A stretch of DNA of 64,000 bases from Rallus limicola (taxonomy: Eukaryota > Chordata > Aves > Gruiformes > Rallidae). A model generated the notes under the pieces. It worked only from the letters and a program-made list of their open reading frames with translations, did not search any database and had not been told where the DNA came from. Shown one piece after another: positions 10,852-23,589 of the stretch; the first letter of the stretch is position 1, and each line of letters starts with the position of its first letter. The stretch lies in contig JAKCOZ010000007.1 in NCBI GenBank assembly GCA_022605955.1, positions 31,226,991 through 31,290,990 on the forward strand, given 5' to 3'. A program made the position numbers and the translations under genes.

Positions 10852-13800
10852 GAAGCATGTACATACATTTCTTGGCGCAGTCCTATCCAAATGTAGTCCT
10901 GAAGCAAAGTGTGGATCTGTCATCTCTGATCAGAGCCTGGTCAGGATCTTTCACTATTCTCTCAGCCTTGGCAGATACAACACCTCCATTAGTCACCTGC
11001 AGACCAGCAGGTGCTCTGGAAACCCATTCAGATCGTAAAAAGATGGTATGAGTTTTAGAAATGCTAAATACACAGTAAACAGCACAGTAGATTATGAAGC
11101 ATCTGGCTTAACTAGTTCAGGCTATGAATATGTACATGCTTGCTAACCTAAGCAAGCACCTAATTGGCTTGGATGTTTTCAAGTAACCCTTGAGCTTTAT
11201 AAAGTTCATGCTGGATTACTCAGAGAGCAAACTTAGACCATGACTAGCTTAGACCAGATAATGACCATGTCCATCTTAAACCACGAAAGATCATATCCAT
11301 GAACAGCTTAGATTTAGACCAACTTTGAAAAGTAAACAATAAAAAAATATTTTCTGTGTCCATTGTAGCTGAGGGGGACTTCAAAACCACAATGAAATAT
11401 AGCTCAGGTACCACAAAATATTTTCTGACTTTAGGGCTACTGAAGCCCTGGAATAGACTAGAGCACTAACTATACTCTCCTACAATGCAGGGAAAGTCAC
11501 GATATTAGTGGATCCCAGTGAAAACAAAACCATCAACAACAAAATTAAATTCCAGAAGCAACTAATCACACTCTGGAATAGTGTCTGTCAATATTTCATT
11601 TAAAGCCAATCTTTGGGCTACCTGAAACCACAGAACCCTATGTCTGGTCCTTAATGGAAACACCGCAGTCACCAACACCTGAATGTCTGCAGTAGGCACC
11701 CATGCCTATCCACACTGAGGTTACTGCTGGGCAGGTCGCTGGAGAAATGGGAAGCAAATAATCTAAACAAACTCTGTTCAATTTTATAACTCCCAATTGA
11801 TGTGTATATTTGGGGTCCAAGCACATTTTCCTTCCAGGTGTGTTCTGTCTCCGGGATCCAACTGAGTCTTTGAAGCAAGTGGAGATCTTACCTTTTCCTT
11901 GTTTTTCCTTTCCCCTGTCCCGGTCTGTTAAGTATTACCCCGTGACCTTTCATTGATTGGCTTCAATTAAGGCCATGGATTTCCTCTTCCTGAATGAAAG
12001 TCAGGTTACAGTGCAAGAATAATAAAGGCAAAACGAATGTGTTGCAGTCATCCACATACAGTCCCAGACATCAGCATTTGGAGTAAAACTTTACTTGGGT
12101 CACCTACCTCTTGAGAGACTCTCAACACAAATTTGTTGGTAGCTGTTTGAAATCTCCAGTATTTCTCTGTATTAATATTTCTCAGACCTTGTTTCTTTGG
12201 GGTCCTTTTTAATAATAAAAAGCTGGATTTGGTGGGGGGACCACAGGGAAAGACTTATTCTTTTTTATTTTGCTTAAGCTTAAGCAAGACTGGCCACATT
12301 CTGGACAGTTTAGTTAAACAGAAGATTTACATTGTATGCCCTGTACATGGTTAGCTTCATGAGGGACTATTTAGATTCCAGTAGTGCCAAGAAGACCCAG
12401 GTGGGATCAGAGGCCTGGACCAGCTCTCACCTGCAGGGGAAAAAAAAATTTTAAAATTATTTTGCATTGGAAAAGGCTTCTTCACTGAAAATTATTCTTC
12501 ACAAAGTCTCCTACTTTTCATTAAGTTACTACAAGAATACATTTCCTTTAAGAAAAAGGTTTCTTCTTTGGAAGACTGTGTTTGTTTTATTCTGGGTTCT
12601 GTTTTATTCTGCTGTGGGGGATGTGTTTCATTGCTTCTGTTGAGATACCCATTTTTTATTTCAAAAGATTTTTATTTTCCTTTCTTTTCTATTTTTTTTG
12701 CAGTCACATTCTTCCTGGCATGCCGCAGTATTCATCATTAATAAGGCAAATCTTTGGACCATGGTAATTTATGCAGATAAAGTGTTCATCCACTGAAACG
12801 TATGTGAAGGCTAAAATTTCATGAGTACATTCAACTTGTAGTACTTAAAACCAAACTCCGCTCACTTTTTAGCACCAAAAATAAAAAAACTTTTGTGCTT
12901 TGAAGTACCACAAGGAGTGGTACGTTTCTGAACCTAAGTGTCTTTTATAAAAGTTTCCTTCAGCAATTCAGAAAGCAGCTGCACATAAAGGCTCCCAGTC
13001 ATTATTTAAATGCCACTCTCAGTATGCCTTTTATATGAAGAAGGTAGGCTTGCAGCATAAAACATCACTACACAGACTTTCTGCAACACTGAAGGCTGAC
13101 CCAAGCATCACATTTCAGGGCTGAGGGCTAAAGGATTTCATTCATTCTCAAAAGACCATTGCTACTTCTGGAGGAACTGGAGGGCAGCAAAGTTTATACG
13201 ACTCTCTCAAGTTGAAAGCCACAAGACATCACAAGCGTCAGTCTGCATCTGACAGCTACTGACATAACCAAAAGCCCTCATGAAAGGAAATCAAACAAAT
13301 GATGGTTATTTGGAAAAGTGATTTTACTTAATCTTGCTCCACTGTAAAAATTGGATTGAGTCCAAGTTGCTGGGGCTATGGTAGCTTCTACAATCCCTCT
13401 TTTATAGGGCACAATTAACTTATCAAAAATGATCCCGACTAATTATTTATAATACCGGCTTTCAGATGGTGTTGGTTTTCCCCGGGTTTGAAATCCAGCC
13501 AACACCTATATTGCTTCCATCTACCACCAGGCTTCCTCTGGAGAGGACATTTCATACACTTTTGAATGGAGGAGACGAAGCAGCTTCTCATGAACTCAGG
13601 TAAGGCCGGTGTATTTTCAGAAGATCATTCTGATTCATTTTAAACATTTAATCTAAGAAAATGTAAAGTCTGTCATGAAATTTATGGTGTCCTGCTGGAC
13701 ACGTATTTTCCTTTACTTCATAAAGTACCAGCTACTGTAATATAACAAAGTGGAAATTGCTTTCCAGAGAAACATATAGAGATTTATCAGAGATACCTCA

Positions 13801-14859
13801 TTTAATCACATTCCAGCAAGCCAGAGCCAGTCACTCATCTTTGGGCAGGTTGGGGGAGGAAGAGGAGAGGTTATATTATAACTAAATCCATGATGAGGGC
13901 TATTCTTATAGACTTTTTGACAATTAGTATCTGCATCATACCCCTATCAAGAAATTATGAAAACATTTATATCAGCTTAACATACACCTTGTAAAGCATC
14001 AGAGCAATTGAAAAGAGCAATGACAGAAAGGTGCCAAATAGGTATAACTCCTGATTCCTGAGGAACACACATAACTGGGAACTGCTGAGCTCCAGATAGA
14101 AAAATCTTCTTTTCTGTTACACACTCGGTCCAATGACCTGTACAGATTAAAAAACTCAGGGACCCTGTGTAACCTTGAATGGCAAAGTTCTCTGCACAGT
14201 GGAGGAGATCCTTGCACTGGCTCATTAGACAGACAGCTGAAGGATGGCTTGCACTCACTGGTCAGTCTTCCCATGTGCTGGCAGGTTGCAGGATGATCAA
14301 ATAGAGAGAATTAGCTGAAAATACACTGCCAGGAAGGGCATGGGAGGGAAACGCAGGGGCCATTGCCCTTGAGTGTAAAGGTGGCAGCACTAATTGGGTG
14401 TGAGGATGGGAAAAGCAGAGAGGGGAACAGTGTTTTGGTAGGGAAGTAGTCAAGCTTGTTATTAAGTTCAAATCTTTAATAGCCCCCTAATTCTTTTGAG
14501 TCTGCAGACTGCTTTGTAATTGCTTTGAAAATCTCTATGTTCCTCTGCCTATCAGAGCAAGACCGACCTCCAGAGCCACTCTTCCCAGCCCACAAGCAAG
14601 ATCAGCAGTTTTATCAGTTCTCTCTCTAATACCGTATTAAAAAAGAGCATGGCCGCTTCAGTGGCTCTGAGGACAAGCAGCACAGCACGACTTGCCTCTA
14701 CAATGGGCAACTATCTCCCTTGCAAATAAATGTCCACCTCATCCCTAAGGCGTGTGAAGGAGGGTATCTGGCTGGGACACTGCCTCTACCCCTGCCCTGG
14801 CATTGCATGTTCAACACTAGCAGGTCAAAGCTCTCCTAGGGATCATGAGAGCAATCAGA
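10852..14859. other. Unique non-coding sequence
   Basis: No gene or transposable element recognised. Several poly-T and AT-rich stretches (for example 12640-12700) produce short hydrophobic open frames that are compositional artefacts. Confidence 0.4.
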
Positions 14860-15320
14860 AAGGACAGTCCTGTGCAGAGCTCAAACCCCAGTTTAGGAGA
14901 GGCGGTACAGATATACCCCATGGTCCAGGCGGTACTTGTGCTTCCCGGTGTGGGGAATAACCCCAGGCAGAGCTCCGGGCGTCTGCCGCTGAACAGCGCC
15001 CAGCTCCCTGCCAGCTCAGATGTGTCTGCACTGGCCGAGGAGGGACGATGGCACCCTTTGGGCCGTGCTGAGAGGGCTCAACGCAGACTAGGACCTATGT
15101 TAGCGGGTCTGGAGTGCCACCTTCTGGTACAGCACCCCTGCACGTACCCAGCCCAGCACAAACGGCCACGTGGCCAAACGTGGGGGGTTAGCTGGGGAAC
15201 CCCCATCCCCAGCAACGTCCCCACCAGGCTTCTGCTTCTGTGCCTGTCCTGTCTGCGTACAAAGTCACTCTCCAGCCCAAGGACTCCCTACTGCCTGGGG
15301 AACAGGCCTCAGATGCTCCA
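14860..15320. promoter_or_regulatory. GC-rich, CpG-enriched patch with CTCF-like site
   Basis: About 450 bp here are clearly more GC- and CpG-rich than the surroundings, with roughly 18 CpGs between 14897 and 15215. Within it, GCCACCTTCTGG at 15116-15127 matches the reverse of the CTCF core at 11 of 12 positions by eye. GGCCACGTGGCC at 15164-15175 is a perfect 12-bp palindrome around an E-box. A 183-codon frame crosses the patch (14845-15396) but has no domain I recognise, and its length is explained by the GC content. This is a candidate regulatory or insulator element, inferred from motifs only. Confidence 0.4.
15116..15127 (-). promoter_or_regulatory. Candidate CTCF binding site
   Basis: GCCACCTTCTGG resembles the reverse complement of the CTCF core (consensus GCCMYCTRSTGG) with one mismatch at the R position. 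CTCF binds such sites to organise chromatin loops. Isolated matches of this quality occur by chance, so the call rests mainly on the GC-rich context. Confidence 0.35.
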
Positions 15321-17109
15321 GAACATTAAGTGCTTGCCTTGTCCGCTCAGGTTTAAAGCCTTGAAACAGGTATTAAAGCAAGATGCTTTACAGTAAACTG
15401 CAGAAATTTTTCCAAGCAAGACCCAAGCCTCAGAGGTACTAAAAAGAGAGAACAAGCATTCAAAATAATTGGATTTCGCAGAAAAATGGCACAATTCCAT
15501 CTTTTTTCCAAACACCTTAAGTGCAAGGTGAATAATCCATTTGTGGAAACAAGACCATGATAGGTCGCTTTGTGCTCTCTGTGAACTCCTCAGCAACCTA
15601 TTATCAGGAACACCAATAGCTACCCAGTATGTAATCATCTCCCTAATAACACTTCATCCAGCTACAATCCCAGCAATCCACATGTAATGAAACATGAATG
15701 GTATGTACCACATGCAGTTCCTGAAAGAGCGGGGGGGGAAAAGCACCACAGAAGAAGATGAACAATGGCAAAAAAATGTCCTTATGGGCATTTCCTGGAA
15801 CACTCCCTTCATCTTCCCACAAATGTGGGGAACAAAACCACACAAAGTGGAATGTACAATTTCAGTCGTCTAAGCTGAAGCAATTTCATGCCAACACCAA
15901 GATCAACATGACAATTTTTTACCTACGTGCAGTGTAACAATTGCTTATCTATGTAGTATTGTGTCCTTCCTCTTCTCCCAAGCTGTGTGTGCAGACTGGA
16001 CCCTAAGGCTGTGGGCTTAGCTTCCTGCCACATACTGGGAATTCAGATTTGTGGCAGAACTCACCAAAGTTTACAGGACTCTATTATTGGCACTTCCTAC
16101 TGCAACTGATGTACAGAAAAGATGACAAACACAATGGAGCATGGATGCTGGAGGCTCTGGTTTTGTTATAAAGGCACTTATCTCCTCCCACAACTCAAGT
16201 CACTGAAGGTGGTATTTGTCTCATCTTACATGGGAGAGTCACATACCTTCTTGGCAAGCTCAGTGCTGAAATTTCAGGTGATGCCCTTAGTGATGGGTGG
16301 ACCTGCCTCTTCACACCACTGGCTGCTGGAAGGACCGACTCACACAACCAGATCATGGTAGGACACCCACTCATGGGTAGCTACAACAAGGTGGGATGAG
16401 TATCACCTTATGAATCCACTCCTTATCTGTCCAGAGAAGGAATCATTCCTTCTTTTATCTCTTCTAGTTTATTATAAACTTAGTGGCAGCTGGACAGTCT
16501 CCAAGCATGCACAGCAAGATAGAGTGAGCATCTCTCACTGTCAAAAAACCAAGGGTCTTCTCTCAACTCACAAGCTTTACTCACAGCCCTTCATTGCAAT
16601 TAACAAGTCTAAGTAAACTTGCAAGTGTCATGTAAGATTCTGGGTTTGACAAAGCCTGAGCTTTGTATCTGAGGACATTAGCCTGCAGAAACTAAATATC
16701 CTCCATTAATTTGGAGTAACTGTTAAGATCAGCCAGGGACATCTGATAAAGCCTGTAAAATACTGTTCATCTTAGCTCTCCATTTAGGAAAACAGGATCA
16801 CTGCTACCTCTACCCTGTCAGAGTGTCCCCCTTCAAGACCTCCTCTAGAAAAGGCGGGCTTGTACAAATATTTGAATATCGGGTATCTTGCTTGTGGGAA
16901 AACACAGAAATCTTCACTAAAGACCCAATCCTGCTAAGTGTGGAAGGCCTTCCCACCACACTATCAGCAGGTCACAGTCTGGGAAACAACTAAATGTGCA
17001 GTGACACTGTGAATTACCCCCCGTTGCCTTTTCCCTTGCATCTTTTCAACACCTGCATCTTTATTCAGCCTTCAACAACTGCTCCAAGCTCCAGTAACAA
17101 TCTCATCCA

Positions 17110-17112
<3 letters not shown>
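15321..17112. other. Unique non-coding sequence
   Basis: No gene or repeat recognised. Short overlapping frames are present on both strands without motifs. Confidence 0.4.

Positions 17113-17143
<31 letters not shown>
17113..17143. repeat. (CT)n microsatellite
   Basis: An uninterrupted CT dinucleotide run of about 31 bases, followed by a C-rich tail. Perfect runs of this length usually vary in copy number between individuals. Confidence 0.97.
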
Positions 17144-17145
<2 letters not shown>

Positions 17146-20100
17146 CTCCAAGTAAGTGATTTTCTACAGGCTGTGTTAACCTTTAGGAGAGAGATTTAAA
17201 AATTTAAATGGCCAGCCACTGACATGTCTTGGATGGTCCTATCCCAAAAATGAAGTGCACACTGTTTGCTTTCTCCAGTGGTATTAGCTGGTCTAATGTC
17301 ATATATTGCCTGACCTTGCGGATGAAGGATAGAGCTATTCATCACAAAGTAGTATTCATATTCATAATTGGCTTCACTCTGCTACCCCAAATTTCTTACC
17401 TAATAATAAAAGCTCACAAAGGCTTCAGCAGCATTTCTCTTTGCCAGCAATGTAGATGACGTCTTTCTCTTAGCAGTTTGGCCCACTGCCTCTATGTTTT
17501 TGTACTGCAAGCAACTATGCAAACACGAGCCCACCCTAGAGAAATTTGGGAAATGCTGGAAACCTCACAGCCTTTCACAGCAGTTCAGCAGAACGCTATT
17601 TCGCTCAGCCCTTTCTGTCATTTGATACAAGGTAAATATTCACTGTTCCGTGGCCTCCACACACGCATTTCCACCTGTGTGGCAGGCCGGTGCTCGCCTG
17701 CTGGTTTATAACGTAAAACACGTGGGAATACTGCAAGTCTCAAGAGGTCTGTCTTAGGCTTCCTGTTCTTTATTTACCTTGCTGTGTTCAGTTTGTTTTT
17801 CTATTTATATTTAGCACAGATAAAAGCAGGGCAACTGAGCTCATATGTCTTAGTGAAATAATGGAAGAGCTGGATACCAAAACCATCAAAAGGCAGGATG
17901 AGGTACCTCCACCCCCTGAACAAAGGACAAAACTTTAAGCCAGCTTTGAACCATAAAGTGCTTTTTTTCCAAGCCTGCTTAAGCAGGTGAAAATCTCTCT
18001 TGCGTTCGCTCCTCACAGGCTGAATAGGTTTGCTATTTTCAGTCAAAGTGTCAGGGAACAGCACAATTTGGAGACTGTTTTGATTGCACCATGATAAATT
18101 CTTCTAGTGGGGCTGGGAAATTGTATGGTGCCCCTTGCAGGAGATGCAAGGCAAAGATACCTGCAAGCCTCTCGTAGGTCCATTCAGAGCCAGGATCAGG
18201 AGGAGTTCCAGTATGATGTGTCCAAATGAAGTATGACTGGGCTATTAAGGAGCTTTTCTCTGTGTTTGCATAATTTGGGTGTTCATTATTCCACAACTCT
18301 ATCCACACATAAAGCCATGACACCTTCCACCATGCTCTGTCTCCTCTATTCTACAAACACTGGTCCCAGATGGTGAACAGGGTTGGGATGGAAATTCCTG
18401 AGGTTTTGTAAAGAAGCACAATAGAAAGATGGACCTGTGCATTAAAAAGCCACATCAGTGAGTTAGCATGGCACTGTGCATGGTTAATTGAACAAATGGA
18501 CCAGGTTCACTGTGACACTTGTATATATAACTATCTAAAACTCTAAAATATTGAGAACTAAAAACAAAACCCTAAAAAAACCCCCGTCAAACCCACAGAA
18601 CTCATCTAACTTTTTAGAAAAGCTCTAAAAATACTTGAATAGTGGTAAAAGTAGAGCAAGTGAGTAAAACAAAAGTCATTCCTTAATTCAAATATGCAGT
18701 GGTTAAAGATACCACTCTAATGCTCCCAGCCACTGTCCAACAAACAAACAAAACAACAAGATATTGTTTGATTTCCTTCTACTGTTGCAACAATGAAACT
18801 TTGGAACCATATATTCACCCTCCCAAAATAAGCTCAGTGGCCTGGCCCCACTTCAAGACTGCAACCATAAATGTCAATGTAAACACGTATTTGTGCAAGG
18901 ACCTAGTGTGTGAGTATCCATCAGGAGTTGATAACATCTTGTGATGCTGCAGGTCTCTCCAATGGTTATACATCACAACTCAGCCAACCTGCCCAGGGAA
19001 AAAGCAAAGCTGGGCTGTCAGAGAGACTGAAGATTAGATCAAAGCCTGGGGCCGCACAAGCCCCTGGCTTACAGTACTCCACCCTAACCATCTCCTGGGC
19101 ACATACAGGAGTGGGTGTAATCATGAAGGGGATAGGCCCAAGATATCATCATGCAGCGCAGAAACCACAACAGGGGCTGCTGATTGGAAAGGGTGACAGC
19201 AGTCCCCTCCGTTTACTCTAGTGTGGACCACCTTGCCGTGTGCTTCTAACATGACAAAAATCAACTGTGCGTTTTTAGAGCACAGTTTTGTGCATTGGCT
19301 ACAGGCCATAATCATCTCATGAACAGCCTCATTTTATCTTGTTACTATTTATTTCCATAAAAGCAGGAGTATGATGAGACTTAATTAAGAGAGGGACTTT
19401 GCTAGGCAAGGCACAGGGTGAACACACAGTGAAAGACTACCATAAAAATTTATAGCCAAACATGGGACAGTATGAGGTGTGACAAGCCCAGGCAGCAGTA
19501 ATAGGACAGTGAATTACAATAACACACCATGCTCAGAATTATCTATGCACACAGAGCAGTGACTTTCCTTCACCCCTCTGTCTCTTTTAAAGGAAATTAA
19601 TACCTTTCAAGAGGTTTCTTATTTTTGACAAAGAACATCAGGATTTCTACAAAGACCAGAGTTGCCCCTCAATAACAAACCATTAACCCCTTCCTGAGAT
19701 TGTCTAGAATTATTACCAAAAAATACAATGAACAAGGATAGGTCTCAAGCAAAAAGATGGCTGCACAGTGTTAAAACACTGGACATCTCCAGGATACAGA
19801 GTCATGCAGATGCAGACCTTTATGAGAAAGACATGAGAAAGAAAAGAAATCTCTACCACATAAAGAAAGAGGGACTCAGTGACAGCAACAGTTCTACTGT
19901 GTTCCTCAAGCCCCTGTGGCAGTTTCTACCCATGAAACCCTGTGCATCCATGGGCTGATTTGACCACTAATTGCAGTCTCACTTTGAGCTTTTTTCATCA
20001 AGATATTAATCATTTCAGCTTTTGGTGATCATCACACCCAAAGACATGACCCCCTGCAGTGAGCTGGAAGTTCTTTCATAGGGTGTTTAGCCTGAGGTCA

Positions 20101-22500
20101 ATCCCACTTCAGCTGTCACCAAAAGTTTTACAGTGTTTCACATATGGAGCACAACAGGCCTTTTTACAAGGTATGTGTAGGCTTTCCGACAAACCCTGAC
20201 CGTGGCATTCCCTCATCAAGGGCAGGGGGAATATGAGCTAACCCTTATAGCACCACAGTAAATAGGGATCTGACTATGCCTTCTGCAGAAGTTAAACTGC
20301 AATCAACAGCTTTTGATCGTGGGCAGAGGCCCAACAGCTCTCAGCTCTCCCAGTATGGTTGCCCTCTCCCCAAGCACAGCACATCAGACACGTGCAGTGA
20401 CAGGCATTTGAGAGGTGTGATCCCAGCTCCTCCCCTCACTTTCTGAGGCAACTCAGCATGGCTCACTCACGTCAGCCCCATTAGTTCCTGCTGTGTCCAA
20501 CAGATGTGCAGCAGGCAACCATCAAGGAGTATGGCCACACAGTAGGAGTCAATAGATGACATGATGAAAATCAATAGCGCCTACTGGCTATGCACATGGA
20601 GACACCCATATACGCAGGTTCTGACTTCTAGGTACAACAGTCTAACTACAGGAAATCCAGTTCACAGGCTCATGTGGCAGCAACCATTGAGCTGGGATAG
20701 GATTTCACTCCTGGGCTCCTACATGTTTGCTATGAGATGCTTTCATGACTGCAGAGGTCACCAGAGAAAAGGCTTTAGTTGTCACCAATAGAAATTATTT
20801 TCAGTAATGTGTTGCTTTGTCTTCTACCCATTGCACCCCAGTATGAACCAGCAGCAATGGGAAATTCTGCTCAAGCTACAGGTCCCTGTTTGTAATCCGG
20901 AGTTGGTATGGCAGCTGCTCAGGGCTGCTTCACAGAGTGGAGTGGAGGATGGGGCTGTGGGGATTTGCTGTGCTGCACTTGACTCAAGCCAATGACTCAC
21001 TCCAGTGAATGCTAAAGTCATTCATGGTACCTTTTTTCAACAATCAAAGTTGCGTTTTATGTGTCCAGAAAGAGAAATAGAAATGTAATGGACACTCTGT
21101 GAGCCTAAATCAAAACCCAGTGAAGGCAATGGAAGGAGCTTTGTGGCTTCCACACGCTTTCCATCATGCCTCCTTTAATTCAGTGTTTCTTCAAGAGATC
21201 TTTCCATTTAGCAAGGAGGAAGACAGACGTTTCTTTTTAGCACTGATCTTCATCTCCCCTTGAAGCACTCTCATTTGCCATGGTGTTCTTTAGAACAACA
21301 ACCCAAAAAAAAAAAATTCCTTCTTTTCCTGTTAATGTAAAATGCAGTAATACCTTGAGTCAGGACATCAAAAAATTGGACTAACATCACTAAGGGATTT
21401 TAGGAAAAAAAATCAGATGTAAACCTGTGAGAGTTAACAATTTCCTCAGGCCTAGAGGGAAGGGGAAAATTCTTTATCTTAATAACAAAAGACTCTTCTA
21501 GTCAGTAATGTTTACATGTTACTAAGCATAGGATATTTTTACCTTTTTCTGGGATGTCACATACAAAATATCCCACAGAATTAAGACAAAAGGCACTTTA
21601 GAGACTCATAAGTATAGTCAGGTCTGACTGACTTGTGTGATTGCTATTTATACCCTTTGTTAATAAGTGCCTGGGGCCATGGCCTCCTTTATTGTAAATA
21701 GGAAAGTTCTGCAGAAGTCTGAGATGCTCCTGACTAACACATACATGTCAGACATGCCATAGCCCATTATATGACTATAATTTTTCAGTCATTCAAAAAA
21801 AGAGGAAACTCTGTGAACACGACTTCATATTTAGCTGTTGACTTCTAAAATAAACAAGGTGTATAATCAGCTGAGGAAAAAATAGAGCTGTGAGGCTTAT
21901 GCCCTTCAATTAGGAGCAGAGATGCTAAATTCATAATTGAGCAGTATTGAATGTTACCAACACACTTCTCTATTCAATCTCATCTTGCCGCAACTCAGGT
22001 ATTTTCAAGCAGGTCTGGAATTTCACGAAGTTTCCTGCAAGGGTGTTAGGCAGTCATTAGTATTTAACAAATTGTAATGAGGGGGTGGTGCCTGCAGCCT
22101 GCTTCAGAAGAGCTTCTTGGCCAACAGGACAGAGTAACGTGTTCCCTTCCAAAATGTGGCTTTGTGAGGACCACAGCTGTTGACACACCTATTGCAGAAT
22201 TTCTCTTACACTCAAGTTGTGCACAGGTTACAGCTTTCAGCTCTGAAAGAACACAGCGTTGATTAGCTATTCTTAACTTATTAACTACTCTTTGTACTGT
22301 ATTCCTTATTCATCTAGGTCAAGGCAATCTTGGGTTAACAAGTTTATAATTAACACGTAAGGTCAATATTCATAATTAGGATCAAGCCAGGCATCTGACC
22401 CAGCCTTGAATCCATGACTCTGGCTGGCAGCCTTCAAACGGATTATTCCCTTTTCTTCAGGAGATGTTGGGGTTTTTTTTCCTTTAAAGCTGGGTTTTAG
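17144..22500. other. Unique non-coding sequence
   Basis: No gene, RNA gene or transposable element recognised. The frames at 18051-18323 (minus) and 18910-19221 (plus) have no family motif and no matching splice signals. Confidence 0.4.
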
Positions 22501-22880
22501 GGAGCAGCTTTCCAGTCTGTGCAGCTTCCCTTCCAGACCTTTTTCAAAACAGCCCTTTAGTCCCTTGCTCTGTGGTTTCTTTCACATTCGAGACAAGCGC
22601 TGTTCTAAAACCCACATGTTCAAATTTGGGATTAAAAATAGCCGCCGCAGACTGGTTAGCATGAAACACCCATTCATAGCACACAATAGCCACCGCCGCA
22701 GCCTGCGCCAAGTTCTCAGCCCGCCGATGGGCACGGTGCTGTGCCAGTGCCTGTCCCAGACAGTGTCAGCCCTATTGTCTGTTCCCATCTGACAGCCTTG
22801 CAAAGCTCGCTGAGTAGGTCTGCTCTTCCAGAGCAGTGCCACAGCGCTCCCAGAAACCTTCCCGAGGCTCATGTTAAGTA
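22501..22880. promoter_or_regulatory. CpG-enriched candidate regulatory element
   Basis: The stretch contains a tight CpG cluster (about 9 CpGs in 22640-22735). It includes two copies of a CCGCCGCAG motif (in TAGCCGCCGCAG near 22642 and TAGCCACCGCCGCAG near 22689) about 47 bp apart. Upstream at 22440 lies GGATTATT, a homeodomain (OTX/PITX)-type site. Open frames exist on both strands (22565-22792 plus and 22582-22872 minus), but neither shows a known domain. CpG retention in an otherwise CpG-poor region suggests an unmethylated or conserved element. Function is not shown. Confidence 0.35.
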
Positions 22881-23304
22881 ACTGCTAGCAAATTTCTAGG
22901 TTAAACTCCGTAAGCCAGCATTAAACATTGACTTGAAATAAGCATAATCTGATACCACACTGTATTTCACAAGATCCCTGTGAAACTGCAACATACCATT
23001 ACATATGAATAGTTCCAGCAAATTTAGAGGAACATCTATAATTACTAAGAGCTAATATGCAAAAGAGCAAAATTCTTTCTTCCAGATTGGCCATAAGTAA
23101 TACTTTGAGGCTGCAAAGATTTTAACACACCTTAAACCCTTCAATTATCCTCACTGGACTGTTTCAGAGCAATCATTTCCCTATTTATGCCCCATGTACA
23201 TCCCAACTCTTTATAACTATGCCTCATCTATATAATTTGTACCCCTAGCCCTGGCCAGGGCTCACCTTCTCCACTTCATTGCACTCCTACCTGTGCAATA
23301 TGAG

Positions 23305-23382
23305 CTAGGGAGCCTGTTTTGGCAGGGGGGTTGGACCGATGATCTCTCGAGGTCCCTTCCAACCTCTACGATTCTATGATTC
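23305..23382 (+). mobile_element. CR1 LINE 3' end (short, 5'-truncated)
   Basis: The sequence reads through GGCAGGGGGGTTGGACC, GGTCCCTTCCAACC and ATTCTATGATTC, the typical 3' terminus of avian CR1 non-LTR retrotransposons. Only about 78 bp survive, which is normal because CR1 copies are strongly 5'-truncated at insertion. The low divergence of the terminal block suggests a moderately young copy. Confidence 0.93.
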
Positions 23383-23589
23383 ATTGTGTCTCCCACCTTG
23401 CCCTGACTCCTTCATCTACTCTAAAAATCATTAACTCTTTAGTGTATCTAACTCCCCTCATCTGAGACTCTGTTGCTATGACTTGCAGAGTTTAAAAGAG
23501 TCATGACACTCTGCTCGACCAATATAAAATCATTTTAGAGTCATTTTACACATGAGCCAATTCAACAGCAAGAAGTCCAGTTCAGATAA

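Noticed and set aside
14845..15396. 183-codon plus-strand open frame, the longest in the window
   Set aside because: No domain, signal peptide or repeat pattern is visible, overlapping frames exist, and the GC-rich patch alone lengthens chance frames. Kept only as a regulatory candidate.
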